Of a stretch of DNA of 64,000 bases, positions 1 to 12,533 are shown piece by piece. A program made the position numbers and the translations under genes. Numbering within the stretch: the stretch's first letter is position 1; the number at the start of each line of letters is the position of its first letter. The notes below the pieces were generated by a model. It was not told where the DNA came from, did not search any database, and saw nothing but the letters and a program-made list of their open reading frames with translations. The stretch spans positions 1,178,001 through 1,242,000 of the forward strand of contig CP099422.1 in the NCBI GenBank assembly GCA_024114885.1, read 5' to 3'. The stretch is from Septoria linicola. Lineage: Eukaryota; Ascomycota; Dothideomycetes; Mycosphaerellales; Mycosphaerellaceae.

Positions 1-485
1 ACATTCAGCGTCACAGCTGTGGCGATCAAGTCCAGCAACCTCAGCCAGCCAATCTGCCTGTGCAGCCGCTTGATCTTCTCTTTGACCTCTGTCAATTGCC
101 GCCACAGCTTTCCATGGCCATGCGCATGCGCATCTTCCTGATCGGCAGGCGTCCGCGGCCTCTCTTTCGTGGCTTGCTTCTCTGCTCCATTCTGCCTCCG
201 CGCTTCATCCCACGCTCGCAGGTCCACCGTCACCGCCAGCTCCGTCACCACGAGACTGCACCATGTTGGCAGCGCAAACGTCGGACGATGCACAGAGAGG
301 CCGATGCCGCGAATATTGATCTTGAGCCCAGGTCGAGGGGAGAATGCGATGCGGCGAAAGCCCGAGTAGCCTACACGTTGGACAGAGACTCCGGTGACAA
401 TGCGCAAGATGGCAAAGATGACAAAGGTGAACAGGTAGCCGACGACGACCAGGCCGAGGAGGAAGGACAAGGTAGGCACGGGCAT
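1..485 (-). CDS. FMP27: FMP27/BLTP2 bridge-like lipid transfer protein, N-terminus (partial)
   Basis: An open frame runs from ATG at 485 leftward to the window edge without a stop (161 codons seen). The first ~30 residues form a hydrophobic segment that would act as a membrane anchor. It is followed by the family's typical opening (ITGVSVQRVGY-like, then RISF/IAF, then KINIRGIGLSVHRPTF), a stretch on a TELAVTVDL strand, and a charged linker. This matches the N-terminus of fungal FMP27/Hob-type proteins, very large (>2500 aa) tube-like lipid transfer proteins at ER-plasma membrane contacts (established knowledge of the family). Everything downstream lies outside the window. The start is chosen because it places the anchor at the N-terminus and no good upstream ATG is in frame. 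The identification rests on remembered similarity only. Confidence 0.8.
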   Translation of the reverse strand, partial: MPVPTLSFLLGLVVVGYLFTFVIFAILRIVTGVSVQRVGYSGFRRIAFSPRPGLKINIRGIGLSVHRPTFALPTWCSLVVTELAVTVDLRAWDEARRQNGAEKQATKERPRTPADQEDAHAHGHGKLWRQLTEVKEKIKRLHRQIGWLRLLDLIATAVTLN

Positions 486-1170
486 GATGGCTCCATCAGC
501 ACGCCGGCCTGTCGTCGCGCTCTAACTACTCCCGCAACCACCGCTCCAACCTTCATGCTCGAGTGCCGGTCGTGCAATCGCGGCGCATCATGTTCGTGGC
601 TCAAGGTCTCGTGTCGTGTGCTCGGTGATATGCGGTCGAGTATACACGTGCTGTCGGTCTGCGCTGTCACTCCTGTCAAAGGAGAGAGTGCGTGCAGCGG
701 CAGGAAAGCTAGAACTAACTTACACACGACGTATCAACCACCATCTACATCACTAGGTTAAGCGCGTGCATACACGGCTGCATCCACCATCCACGGCGAG
801 ATGATGCACTGTCGGCGGATGCCCTGCTCCATGTGCCGACTCTAACTAGTGATAAAACCTTCTTGCGATGCACATTTTGGACGGCATTTCTCATCTTCTG
901 CGGACACTGTAGCAATCGCCCTATGTACCGAAGCTTATAGCAGGCACGCGGTTGCTGAGATCTGAGACCATGTCCAAAGGCTTGAAACAATCTTCGATCA
1001 AACAAGATCGTGGCACGTGTGTGCCTGTGCTTCAGCTAAGTTAGATGGGAAGCTCCGGAACCTGGCCCGGATAGCGACTGCCGAATGTGGTGGAGGAACA
1101 TATACTTGACTCGTGCGTCAACATCGACTGCCCTCAGTCTAGTCATAACTCATAATCTATACTCATGCCC
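486..1170. other. Intergenic: FMP27 promoter and GH31 3' flank
   Basis: 685 bp between the start of the FMP27-like gene and the stop of the GH31 gene, both on the minus strand. It should hold the FMP27 promoter and the GH31 terminator. Open frames here are short, overlap each other on both strands and resemble no protein. No repeat or RNA gene was seen. Confidence 0.6.
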
Positions 1171-4100
1171 TTATATCCGCACAACCAACTCGCCATCCAG
1201 CGGTTCGTCAACATATGCAGTCGTCACCCCCTTCACACTGTCCCTTGACCACTGCTGCCCCTCACACGTCTTCTCCTCCCCATGACCCTTCTTATACGAA
1301 GGAGGAGCAGAGCCACCACTACCGCCACCGAGCACAATCACGGACGCGATGTGCGCATCAGTCGTATAGCCAAACGTTCCTCCCACCACCAGCTCGCCGT
1401 TCGCGTACTCAAATGTGATCTCCGAAGTCGCAGCTTGCACGAGACTATCTCCGTCATCGAGGTACAAAGATCCGCTCGCTTTGCCATCTCGACCCGGCGC
1501 AACGATGATCTCAAAGGGAGATTTGCGTGTCTCGGTAGTAGTGTAGCCTGCTTTATTGCGGACAGGTAGAATGCTGCCACCCTTGACGTGGATGGGGATC
1601 TCGGTGAATGCGATGTCGGTGAGATTGACCTCTTTCCCTTCACCCTCGACAACTTCCCACGTACCCCAGTTGTAGAAGCGGTCGTTGGGGAGGTAGATGG
1701 TGACGCTGGTGGAGTTCTCCTCGGTGACGGGAGAGATGAGGAGAGAGTCGCCGTAGAAGAACTGGAGTTGAGTACCGAATGTGTTGGTGTCCTCCGGGTA
1801 GAGGAACCAAAGTGGGTTGAGCACGGGCGTGCCGTCGACGGACTGCTTGTGAAAGCCTGTGTAGATGTAGTCGAGGAGACGGTATCTAATGTCGAGAGCG
1901 TTGCGAGCTGCTTCAGCGACAGTATCCCACAAGTAGAACTCCTGAGGGATCGATGTATCGCCATTGTGGTTGCGCATGAAGGTGTAGAATGCTCCGAGGC
2001 TAACCCAGCGTGCACAGAGCGTCTCAGTAGTGTTGGCCCCGAAACCGCAAATGTCAGATCCGACCATAGGGACTTGGAAGAGCGATGCGAAATTGAGCAT
2101 GCCTTGGATCGAGTTGCGGTACTGCGCCCATGTGCTCAGATTGTCTCCGAGCCACTTACCGACACTGCGTCCGGCTCCAGCGAAGGTCGATCGAGTGATG
2201 ACAAGCGGCCGACGCTCAGATCTGCGAGCAAGCATTGCCGTGCGAGAAGCTTCGGACATCATGCTGCCATACAAGTTGTGGACATCGAGCTCCACGTGGC
2301 CATCGTAGTGGACAATGTCGGTGTCGAGAGTGAAGTTAGAAAGTCCTCCTATCGGATCGAATGTGTTCTCGTTGTTAATCTGGTATGGAGGCGCCAGAAA
2401 GTTGCGGTCTGGGTAGCCAATGAGTTCTGCTCCAGAGGGTGAGCTCAGTGCTTGACGTTTAGCTGGCTGCGCAGCATTGACCTGTCCTGTAGTAGATCGC
2501 TTCTTCTTGGAAGAGCCCTCATTTGGGTTCGAGTCTGCCGCCAGCCACGGTGGAGCGTATGCATAGTCGTCAGGTGGGTAATCCTGAGCACCTGGTTGGA
2601 ACGCTGCTGGAAAGCCGGGGATGGGGCGAGGCTGTGAACGAAGGGCGGGCCTTGCCGGAGGGAACGATCGCTCTTCTTGAGTCTCCTCCGGGTTGTCGCC
2701 ATAGAGGTTGAAGTTTGCGGCCTCGTTCATGTCGATCCAGAGTCCGTCAATGTCCACTCCAGTGTCCACATCGAAAAAGCTGACAAATTCATCGTTCCAC
2801 CATTGCTGTACTTCAGGATGGAACCAATCTGGGAAGGCAGTCACACCAGGCCATACGACGCCCTTGTAAATGCTGCCGTTCTTGTACACAAAGTAGCCAT
2901 TGTCTCGCGGAGTGGTGAAGGAAGTGTATTCGAGATCGTCGTACTTCTTCTCCTGGTGTGCGACTGCGGGATCGACCATTCTGATGTCATCAGTCATAGT
3001 GTCTCTCCAAGGAAGCGTGAAACTTACACGATGTAGTGCTGGTCATGCTCGTGGAGGTAGTCAACGATGTCTCGAACACGTGGTATTGGGAACCGATCTG
3101 GATTGGTCGTCATGATAAATCTTTCGTACATATAATCTGGAACAGCATTAGTGGAGTACATTGTGTGAGATCAGATTGTGTTGCATACCGATGTCGGTCC
3201 ACATAGTTTCGAGCGGGATCTTAGCAGCAGAATAGTTGGCCACGACTTCAGCAACGCCATAGAAGTCGCGATATCCGTATCGACATTGATGCAGACCGAA
3301 ACCCCAGTATGGCATTTCTGCCGGCAGCCCAGCAATCTCGGCATACTGCTTACTGACTTCGGTGGGCGTGCTACCTGCCATGAAAAAGAGATCCAAAATT
3401 CCAGACATTAAATTGTACTCGAGGTATTGCTGACCGCTGGCTGTCTTGTCGATCTTGACATCCATTCCTGAGCTAGAGTGCAGGTACACACCATGAGTAC
3501 CATTGGACCCACGATGGTCAAAGTAGACAGGATGGTTGCCGTAGAGGTTCGTGCCTTCTGGAATGCCATAGCTGTCACGAGACCACAGTGTGCGAGTGTA
3601 GTTTGTGCTGTTCAATCTGAAATTGTCGGAGTGTTCGCCGAGACCGTACAGACTGACATGCCCTGGCAGTGCAGTGCGCAAGCGGAGATACTGATCTTGG
3701 AAAATGAGTGATTCTGCAGAAGAGTCGAAGAGAACCTCGTTGTTCACCTTTCTGACGACACGGAAGCTGAATGGCGATTGCTCATAGGAGAATTCGAGCT
3801 CGGCCTCGTCTGCTGACACAGAGGCGTTGCTGCTTGGGTAGGGGAACACCGACTCTGGGACTGTGTAGGCGATCGCTGGGCTATCCTGAAGTTTGACGTG
3901 CAATCTCTTCGCTGCGAAAGGTCAGTGACTGATGGGAACGTTCACTCCAGCTGCTTACCAGTGTCGTAATTCACGGACAGCTTCAAGGCCGAAATGTCGG
4001 ATCCATAACTGTTGCACGCTGGTCCAGCCAGCGATAGATCGGCAGTCAAGCCAGTATTCGTAGTCTGTACATTGCTTGCAGAATAGCCGGGACACGTTGT

Positions 4101-4262
4101 GCCATTGGACTGTCTAAGCACCAAGGCTCTTCCGGAGACTGTGGCCGCAAGGGCAGCACCTGTGAGTGCAATTCCGCCTAACATAATGCGTGGATGCCGT
4201 GCGCAGAATTGTTGCGGGTGCCGCAAAGCAATATATGTTTCTCGCAACATGCCCATACCCAC
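1171..4262 (-). CDS. GH31 alpha-glucosidase (four exons)
   Basis: Exons 4262-3959, 3911-3189, 3136-3028 and 2980-1171 give 981 aa in one frame; the introns are 47-52 nt with GTAAG/GTATG donors. It hydrolyses terminal alpha-glucosidic bonds (starch, maltose and related substrates). A hydrophobic stretch at about residues 26-43 is a signal peptide or anchor, and many N-glycosylation sites fit a secreted or wall protein. The catalytic domain shows the GH31 signature WIDMNEAANF with the nucleophile Asp near residue 462, and the acid/base Asp in WLGDN near residue 658. The proline- and lysine-rich insert between them (about 480-570) is usual in fungal secreted alpha-glucosidases. C-terminal beta-sandwich domains follow. 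Exact specificity (maltase, agdA-like or xylosidase-like) cannot be read; alpha-glucosidase is the best call from the long-insert subgroup. Confidence 0.93.
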
Positions 4263-4826
4263 CTTTGATGGATGCCAAGGACGGCTGTACTCAAGCTGCG
4301 TTTACAACGGGACTTCGGCACACAAGCATGACAATAAGCCCGGACTCTCTGTATATGGGCAGATGTGCATAGCTTAGTTCTTCGATGGCAAGGCGATTGA
4401 CGGATCAGGATGTAGTCGGATGGCTAACCCGCGTGAGTCGGAGGCTGGTTGGAGGGATTTGCCCAGCAACTTTAATCTTGCCAAGAGAGGAGATCCTGCA
4501 CAAATTGTTGCGCCACTCCACAATTGTCTCCTTGTATTACCTGAATCTCGTCCGAAAATATGGCCGTGAGATTTTGGTTGAGCTACACAGGGCATGCCTT
4601 GTTGATCTTGGAGGAGACCTGGGGAAGAGATCGTGGAGAATGCATCGGCTCCATGTCGGCATGCACTCATGTGTACACTGACCGGAGAGTCTACGGGCAG
4701 GCGCTACCGACCTACGTCTCAGCAAGCACGTTCTCATCAGTAGTCCTGCAACAGTGTATGAGTACATTTTTACAGATGTGGCAAGAGATGCACAGTGTAT
4801 GGCTACGCTGGAAATCTCGTTCGCGA
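4263..4826. other. Intergenic: GH31 promoter, MTC6 3' flank
   Basis: 564 bp between two minus-strand genes. It holds the presumed GH31 promoter. Short frames on both strands overlap one another and show no domain. Nothing else was seen. Confidence 0.6.
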
Positions 4827-6882
4827 CTATGAAGGCACGCCCTCATAATCCCAGCCGTCTTCTCCTCGCCTTCGCCTACGCTTGGACGTCTGTCTATTGC
4901 CAGCACACTTGACTAGAATCGTCAAGGCGGTAAGCACGAATACGATGATGCCGCCGACCACAGGAACGACGATCCTACGCGTTTGCTGCTCCTGTGGCCC
5001 GTTGTACGGGCAGGTCGTGTTCTGCCCTATCACCCAACAAGCTTCCACGTCAAGGTCGTTGAAGTTGAGCCACAAGAGCTCATCAATGTCATCATCTCCG
5101 GAGTCCTGCCTGAATTGTCGCCACGCGGACAGCAGGTAACGATTCTCCAAAGCAGTCCTTGGTGTATCGAAGCTTTCGTCATCTTCGCAGGCTAGTTCCA
5201 CACGATCATAAGGAACATCTGTGTAGCTTATCGTCCAGTCGTAGATCCCGTTTCGCACCCGACAGGCGCCGTGTCGGGACTCGCTACAATCCAGAACTCT
5301 CCACGTGCCAGAAGTGGCGTTCAGTGCTGCACAGCGATCGTTTCGCATCTCGTCTTCGCTCGAGGAATTGCCAGGCTGGCCGGAACTCCATGACCACACC
5401 GTACTTTGAACGAATGCGAGATAAGGCTCAAAAGTTTGATCCGCAGAGACTTCTCCCAGGCTTGCGTTCAATATCGGGGATTTGCCACACTGAGTAAGGT
5501 TGCGAGACTGATCCAGATAGGTAACTATCTGCGCAGCTGGAACACCGTCACCGCTGCCAATCGATGACAAGGCCCAGGATGAATTCACACTCGCTAGAGT
5601 TGTCTTTTCTGGGTCGAAGAAGCAGCCACTCGCCACGCGACCGCTACTGGTAGTTGGGACATTGTCGTTGGATTCCAGATAGTCAGGAGGGAAAATTGTG
5701 GAGCTGTCTCCGGAGAAATTGTAGTTCGACATCTGAGGATCAATGTCTCCAAAGCCAACCAGAAGACGTTTAGCGTACCCAGGTATCTCGACAAAGCTCT
5801 CACTAGGCCATCCATTGGGTGAAGAAGGTGTTCCACCAGCCGAATCTATGCTGAAGTATTCAGAGATTGGCTGTGACGTGGAGTACACTGTAAACCAGCT
5901 TCCACTACTGTTAAGATTATTGCGTTGACTGAGAAGATTCCCTGGCGTGTAGATGAACGTTGATATGTTCCTTGCCAAGACGGAGCTCAGCAAGGAGCCG
6001 CCCTCGGGCAGCTCACGATCATCAGGCTGCTGGGACGGGCCATCTGGATCTGATGCAGAGGCAGCTGCATGTATGTTCAGCGTCAAAGTCACGGTCGTAG
6101 CCCCAATATTGGTATCTGTAGCCTCCTGCGCCATATTAGCACGAATCAATTATGCTATTGAACACAGAGGCATACCATATGCGCGGACAGCACGCTGACG
6201 AGCAGCGCAAAGTCAGTCGACGTGGTGCAAGAGTAAGATCCAACTTGGATCAAAGTCTCTCCATCTGCACCAGAGTCCGTTGGAGAATTGTTCCCAATCA
6301 CAGAAGTCGCAAGTGGCCCAGCTGCAAGTGTGGCGGTAGATTCCGTGCTCGTAGGCGCAGTCACTGTCGTCGACGCGGCACTCGAAAGCGATAGAGTTTC
6401 GCCATCCTGCCTGCGGTTATGCAAAAGTGCCAGATTTGCTTCTCGACCAGCCAATGCAGCGCTGCTCGCAATTGCCGAGGACGTCGTGCTTGCCAAACTC
6501 GTAGAGGTGGTCAATGGCTCCTCTACGCCGCCCAGCTCGACGGGACATAAGCTCCAGACAGATCTGCTTGCATCCCAAAATACATCGGCCTCTATACGTC
6601 GAAAGCCAGATACCAAGAGGTTTGAGAAGCACTTCGCAAATGCCGCTTCCTCGTAGCGTCTTTCACTGCCGAAACATGCCGCCTGCAGGACAACGCCTGG
6701 ATGATTGACATAGTTGAGCGGAACTCGGGCAGACAAGTCTCGCTGCGACTGTGAGGATCGTTAGCTGCCATAGGCGGCGCAACGCTGCTATTGCTGCAAT
6801 GCCGAGTCAACCAAGTGCGACGTACCAGCTGAACCACAAACGTGCTATTAATGGCGGGGTCTGGAGTATATAGCGTCGACAT
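4827..6882 (-). CDS. MTC6: MTC6-like type I membrane protein (maintenance of telomere capping 6)
   Basis: Three exons (6882-6826, 6748-6176, 6125-4827; introns of 77 and 50 nt) give 642 aa. The start MSTLYTPDPAINS leads into LSQRDLSARVPLNYVNHPG, followed by a GFRRIEADVFWD segment. This is the characteristic N-terminal block of fungal MTC6 proteins, and the junction restores it exactly. A long lumenal part with many NxS/T sites and cysteines follows, then one transmembrane segment at about residues 595-617 and a short basic cytosolic tail (KRRRRR). MTC6 is known genetically in yeast from synthetic interactions with the telomere-capping mutant cdc13-1; its biochemical role is not settled. The N-terminal block resembles PLC-like barrel folds, but no catalytic claim is made. 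Good confidence in family, low in function. Confidence 0.85.
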
Positions 6883-7533
6883 TGACTCGTAGCGTGTTGC
6901 AGTGAGGTCTCGAAAGACGGCGCATCTTATGCGATCATAATTCGCGATGCATTTGTGATGGAGGCGGTACGTGTGGTCGTGCTGCAATCTGTGAGAGAGG
7001 CGAAGTTCGCAGATGCCTGAGTAGAGGTCGCCTTGGCGCTCCGTCAGACTCTCAAATACTTGCGACGCCGAGCTGAAGTTTGATCTCGAATTCCATGCAT
7101 CATTACTCCTGCCTCGCATCTGCCGAGAGGACACAAGAATAGCACAAAGTGCCGGTGAAGGCATGACTGATGTAAAGGAAGCCCGCGGCACACGACGTTG
7201 ACAGCGGGGCACACGAAGAGAGATGGCAGCGCACAGCGGCAAGACTGCATTGTGGCAGTAGTACGACAACCTCGCGAAAGGTGGGAACGAACAAAGTAAT
7301 CATCATGATGTGGTTTTCTTGATATCTACTGACTGTAGATCCCCATTGGGCATATGTGAAATACGAACAAGCATTCCTCCTGGACATTTCGCTAGAACGC
7401 TATCACAAGAATATCTTTATCCACAAGTTCGTCGGTATCCTGGGTATCATCATCGAACGCCCTTTTAAGCACTAAGATTATGTCCATTATAGGTTTGTAC
7501 AGGAAGAAGCAGGAATATGGTCTGTCGTTCAGT
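6883..7533. other. Intergenic: MTC6 promoter, flbD 3' flank
   Basis: 651 bp between two minus-strand genes. Overlapping short frames on the minus strand (7044-7387) have no recognisable domain and are treated as chance. No repeat or RNA gene was seen. Confidence 0.55.
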
Positions 7534-8688
7534 TCAATGGGTCAAGTTTGATAAGCTCATTTTGTCCTTGGGCGAGTCATCTGGAGAATGTCCTGAGATG
7601 ATTGGTGTGGCCATGCCCGAGTCGATATGACTGTAGTACTTGTGGTCATACTTGTCATGCGAGAAGTTCTGGTGCTGGCCCATGGGCGTTGAAGGAATGT
7701 GTGTTGGCATGGGTGCGTATGCGATCTGCCGACGCTGTGCTTGTTGGTTGGCCACACCATACTGTTGCTGCATTTGCTGATTCTGTAGCATGTATGGGGA
7801 TTGCCTGGGTTGTGAAGGAAGGTATGCCGTGGGAGCTGGCAGAGATGATGACTGTGGCATGAAAGGCTCCTGCAACATGGGAGTATGTTTACGCATGTCG
7901 GGAAAGCTTTCCATGGTCATGAAGTCGGTGTCCTGTGGGAAATGGCCGCGCACACCAAGATGGAGTATGGGTCCCCCGGACGTCCTCCGCTCCTCGCGGG
8001 ATCCGGCCAATGGCGGAAGTTCTATGGGGTTGGTCGGATGACGGGGAGATCGGTTATCGATCGTGGAAGAGTCTGAGATGAGCGATGGTGCACCCTCCGC
8101 TGATATTTGGGAGTATGACGATGGTGACGGGAGTGGTGCCTCGACCATTCTACCAAAGTTTGCCACGGCGGTGGGAAAGTGAGCGTATTGTTGAGGATGA
8201 GCATGGCTCGGGTGGCCAATGTAATGCTGCTGTGGAAAGAAGTGCTGCTGGGTCCAGGCTTGAGGCAGCGGTTGTTGCACTGGAGGAGGAAGGCTTTGCA
8301 CGTGTGGGTGAGCGTGTGGATGGTGATGCCGCACCTCGAACTCGGCCTGGCGCTGTTGCTGGTTGCGTCGTCGTCGATTCATGCCGCCGTTCCACCAGTT
8401 CTTCACGGCATTGTCGCTACGGCCATGCAATCGACGAGCAATCTCGGCCCATCGCTTGCCCATCTCAGCCACCATCATCTCGATTCGGACACCTTCTTCG
8501 GGCGAGATGGGATCGTGATTCAGGTTTGGCTTCAAGTTCTGGTGATATCTCTCGCGACATTGCTTTGGCGAGCGAGTCTGAATGGTGCTCGAGATTCGGA
8601 CCCAGTTCGAAGCCCCATACTGGTCCACGAGGTGAAGGAGGAGGTTATCTTCGGCCTGCGACCAGGGACCACGCTTGTGCTGAGGCAT
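7534..8688 (-). CDS. flbD: FlbD-type R2R3 MYB transcription factor
   Basis: 384 aa, intronless in this reading. Two MYB repeats occupy about residues 4-53 and 56-105. They have the spaced tryptophans (GPWSQAEDN...NWVRIS; GKRWAEIARRL...NWWNG) and the segments SPKQCRERYHQNLKP and GRSDNAVKNWWNG, typical of Aspergillus FlbD, which controls conidiation and sexual development. The remainder is low-complexity: His/Gln/Pro-rich, with a QQQMQQQYG stretch, typical of a transactivation tail. The start is the ATG four codons before RGPW, as in FlbD. A 4.5-kb region without a convincing gene lies upstream, suggesting extended regulation. Other fungal two-repeat MYBs (BAS1, REB1) have different repeat architecture, so FlbD is the best call. 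Confidence 0.87.
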   Translation of the reverse strand: MPQHKRGPWSQAEDNLLLHLVDQYGASNWVRISSTIQTRSPKQCRERYHQNLKPNLNHDPISPEEGVRIEMMVAEMGKRWAEIARRLHGRSDNAVKNWWNGGMNRRRRNQQQRQAEFEVRHHHPHAHPHVQSLPPPVQQPLPQAWTQQHFFPQQHYIGHPSHAHPQQYAHFPTAVANFGRMVEAPLPSPSSYSQISAEGAPSLISDSSTIDNRSPRHPTNPIELPPLAGSREERRTSGGPILHLGVRGHFPQDTDFMTMESFPDMRKHTPMLQEPFMPQSSSLPAPTAYLPSQPRQSPYMLQNQQMQQQYGVANQQAQRRQIAYAPMPTHIPSTPMGQHQNFSHDKYDHKYYSHIDSGMATPIISGHSPDDSPKDKMSLSNLTH

Positions 8689-9100
8689 TGTGAAGAAGCT
8701 GGATGTTTGCTACAGTGTTGTTGCGATCCGTGAGAGGCTGTTGAGCGTCGAGTCAGTGAACGGTGACTGCAAGTGAGAGTTGCAAGACGATGCAGGCGTT
8801 CGACTGACCTTCTAAACGTGCAGTCAACAGGTGAACTCACGGCCGTTATATTGTTGCAATGGCGACGACGACGAGCGGATGTCTGACGTTTATGCTTTCG
8901 AGGGCTGGGTCCAAGTGAGTTATGTATAACTGACGCCAGTAGTGCGACCACCGTGAGAAGCTGAATCAGGCACAAGCAGAATGTGTGATGCGGGTAGACA
9001 ATGTTAATAGGGTTTCGTTCTTCCGCTAGTCGCGTCGATCAACGGTGCAACTCTAAAATGGCGCCTCGCCAACTGTGGTGGATCTCTGAGGGGCGCACTT

Positions 9101-9127
9101 CACACACACACACACACACACACACAC
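9101..9127. repeat. (CA)13 microsatellite
   Basis: Uninterrupted CA dinucleotide repeat of 27 bases, about 410 bp upstream of the flbD start codon. It would be length-polymorphic between strains. No coding frame through it is convincing. Confidence 0.97.
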
Positions 9128-11257
9128 TGGCAATGATGGCGACTTTCTGGGCGAGCCTCTTCCTCGTGGGCGTTGAAATGAACGTTTGAGATGACGCTGC
9201 GCATAGAAGGGTACAGAACGACGATGGCCAATTTCCTTAGCGACCAACATCTCTGTCGACCACGGTCGACACAATGGTGATGTTCTGCTTCCAAAGGTGA
9301 AGACCCAGATTCCAGTCCGCTGGCGTAACGTCGCGAACAAAGCAGGGGCTACCATGCATGCTTTCTGCAGCCACTTGCCAGGGGCATGATCGCCGCCCGC
9401 ATTGTCAACCTGATATAATGGTACAGCCTCAAAAGAGGGCGTGTGCACCTATCGTGAAGACGTTTCAACGCTCTATTGCGACTGAGACCTGTTTTACCAG
9501 ACCCATTGCGCTCGTTGTTGATGCAGATTGCCTGCGGCTAATCGTGGCTAAGAGGGCGTGCTTTAGAAGTGAAGACTCCCGGACATACCGTGACCATTGC
9601 GAAGCAGTATGGCCTAGTAGGTCAGCGGTGGCTTTGGGCACATTGGCTCCCCGTTGCCCTGTGCCTGTCTTCCATCCCACGTCGTGCACAAGATGCACGG
9701 CTGAATACCCATCACTCAGCCTTTTCCTGAAGCATTTTTAGATGTTCCACGCTGCAAGCCAGTGACATATGTCAGTTGCGGCGTTTCACATCTTCAAGGC
9801 TTCTGGCAGTGCACAATGCGTCTCGGCGCTGGGCTTCTGATGCTCCTCGCGCAACGGCAAATATGTTGGGGAGAAGGATAGCTCGGGGCTGCTGCTCGTG
9901 GTCGCCATCCGACCTGTGAGGCGGCCGCGGGTCCGAAGTTGAACGATCCGTGGCCTCGCACATTGCAGACCAAGCTTTGCAAACAGTGCGGCAAGGTCTG
10001 GAGCTGCATTGCCAGCTGCCAGCTGGCCTCGGCGTGGGCATTGGCAGAATCGACCTGGTTGTCAGGATGCAATGCGATGCCTGCACACTCAATCTACCCT
10101 TAACATGTGACGTGGTGGGTTGAAAGCAGATGCCCTGTTGTTCAATTTGGAATTCGGCTGGCGACGTATACTTGATTTGTGCACTGCACTTCTCACATCC
10201 TTGCGACAATCCTTGCCAGTGATCTGCCCCTCAGGCTACAACCGGGAAACCAAGCGGCGATGATGATGACGATGAACGCGAGCAGAGCAGAGCTCGATGT
10301 GCGCAGAATGTGCTGAAGTTCGTCACAAGCTGATGTTGACCAAGCTTCCGAATCAGACTGGGAGTACCCTGCTGAGACACATGGGCGAACTCTGATCCCC
10401 TGATTTGAAGCTTGAGGACAAGAATATCATCGTGCTCCAACCTTGAGACCCTCATATGCACCACACTACACTGCTCCTCGGCATGTTTACGATGCTGCGA
10501 CGGGGCTCGCTACTGACTCCTAAGCTGCAGGTTTGTGCAACCGATCGCGTCTCTGGCAATGGGTTATGAATCGTCCTCGGCGGTGCCTGTGAAAGCGACT
10601 TAGCAGACGTCGAGTCCGGCCCCTGGCCACGCTACCGACGGTAGATCGGCTGCGGCCCTTGCGTCCACGATTCCGAATGGGTCCTCCTGTGGGCTTTGCC
10701 GCTCTCAGACATTTCTAGCGAAAAATTCTCCGACAGTCTGGTCTGATCGCGTCAAGTCGCAGAGCACAGCATTTTATCCAGATATCCGGCCAAAACTGCT
10801 GTTGCACAGCAGGACAATCATGCGAGATCATTTGAGTGCTTGCAATGTGCTCGCGGCTACAAGACTTTCGCCTGAGCCGAGATGAATCAGCCACTATGTC
10901 TGCCACAAGCGGCGACACAGAATTTTGGGATCGGGTCATGATACTGGTCGCTGACTGCAGCGGTTGCTAAATGCGGTCTTAAGCTTGTGCTCAAGGACGC
11001 TACCGACTTCTCGGCGAGCGGGACGTTATATCACACCAGCTTAGGGCGCCGTTTGCACCGTTTGTGGCATAAGGCCACGCGAATACAGATGCTTTCGATG
11101 AATACTTCAGCCTCATCCGCGCCTTCGAACACGTCTGGTAACGTCAAGCGATGGGCTGACGATGTTCCTGCATTCTCGTCGAGCTTTTAGCAGCAAAAAT
11201 GAGACGCGTACATTACTTGTGAGCTATACAATAGCACACGAGCACCATCGACACCAG

Positions 11258-11800
11258 CTACCAATCATTGACCAGCGGGTCGCCGTTTGTACCGTGGAGC
11301 CGCTCGAGGAAAGCATTCCGCTCGGCCAATGCATTTGCACGCTCTCGAGGACTTATGGCATATTTGCACTGAAATCTCAGCATGCACTCCAGAAATGTCT
11401 CGAGCCTGCCTTTCCTCAGATCCACCTCGCAACAAACCCTTCGCCAAACCGAGCAGTCAGGATGTGACTGGCAAGTCTTGCCTTCTGCAAAATTGGAGCT
11501 TGGCGGTCTATCTGCTTCTACCCTGGATAAGAGTCTGATCCCGGCTCCCCAGCCCATAAAACCAATGCCACCCAAGATACTCCCCGCTATGCCGCCAGAC
11601 CAGCTATCTTCCATATTATAAGCCGCTGCATCTACGTTCACCCCTCGCTTGGTTGACGCAAGCGCGTTGCACAAAGATATTATGCCGACATGAAGCATGC
11701 ACCAGCGGAAGTCCCCGGGTCGGAGTATCCTCACAATCAACTTGGTCGTCCTGAGACAGGGTAAAAGTAGCAGAGCACACAGGTCGTGTGATCGGTACAA
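11258..11800 (-). CDS. Doubtful hypothetical ORF (180 codons)
   Basis: An open minus-strand frame. From an internal ATG (MEDSWSGGIAGS) it has a glycine-rich hydrophobic segment resembling a membrane helix (GSILGGIGFMGWGAGI), followed by a cysteine-containing, charged part ending NDW. I recognise no family. It sits in the gene-poor region upstream of flbD, and overlapping open frames exist on the plus strand. It may be chance, a degenerate gene or one exon of a larger transcript. It is listed only because it is the longest frame in that interval. Confidence 0.18.
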   Translation of the reverse strand: MYRSHDLCALLLLPCLRTTKLIVRILRPGDFRWCMLHVGIISLCNALASTKRGVNVDAAAYNMEDSWSGGIAGSILGGIGFMGWGAGIRLLSRVEADRPPSSNFAEGKTCQSHPDCSVWRRVCCEVDLRKGRLETFLECMLRFQCKYAISPRERANALAERNAFLERLHGTNGDPLVNDW

Positions 11801-12533
11801 GTTTCTAGCAACTTAGACGACTTTGCCTCCGCTTCAGGCGAGCAAGTGCAGAGTGACCCTGATTTGGTCTGCGTGCTGGTCGCGTATTGTCGCCCTACGT
11901 TTCTGTCAGCGGTACGTGAGCTTTACAACGTTAACCGTTGGCCTTCAATTGCGTAAAGAAGTCGCAATGACAGCTGCTTGCACGAGCCACGAGCTACAGT
12001 ATTGTTGCCAACGTCTTCTAACGTTGTGCCCGGAGAAGCTGAGCCCCGGCTTCGACGATATGGCCACAGTCTGTACTACATGTAGGAGAAAAACTCAGGT
12101 TCAGTTTGATATATGTCTCAGTTTACCCTCATGCAGCTGCTCTGCCACACCCTGACCGGGCGCAGACAGTCTTCCGCACCGCGACGCGGCTCCGGATCTG
12201 TTCCAAGATGCCATATCGTGGTCTGCCTGATACATGTCTCAGCACCTGATTGCGCAACCATTTCTCCGAAGCGTGCCTCTAGCTCGAGAATCCAAGACAC
12301 GGAAAATCACCTCGGACACGAAAAGTCTCACCTCATTGTTACATACTGCGACCAACCGTCAAACGTGCAAAGAATAACGCTTTCTGTTGTCACGTATTGC
12401 ACTCTTGACCCTGCTATCCGATTTGCCACGCTACGATCGCATCTCAGCTCTCCCCTGCCGTAGACAGTAAGCTAGTGTAGCTGCGAGCCACGGGCCTCAA
12501 CCTGCAACGCTCGCTCCCAGCCATCCTTCAAAA

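Noticed and set aside
60..761. 233-codon plus-strand open frame at the window start
   Set aside because: It overlaps, on the opposite strand, the frame that matches the FMP27/BLTP2 N-terminus. Its product is low-complexity and Arg-rich with no domain.
1588..2442. 284-codon plus-strand frame
   Set aside because: It lies entirely antisense to the GH31 catalytic exon, which has clear active-site motifs; a mirror frame.
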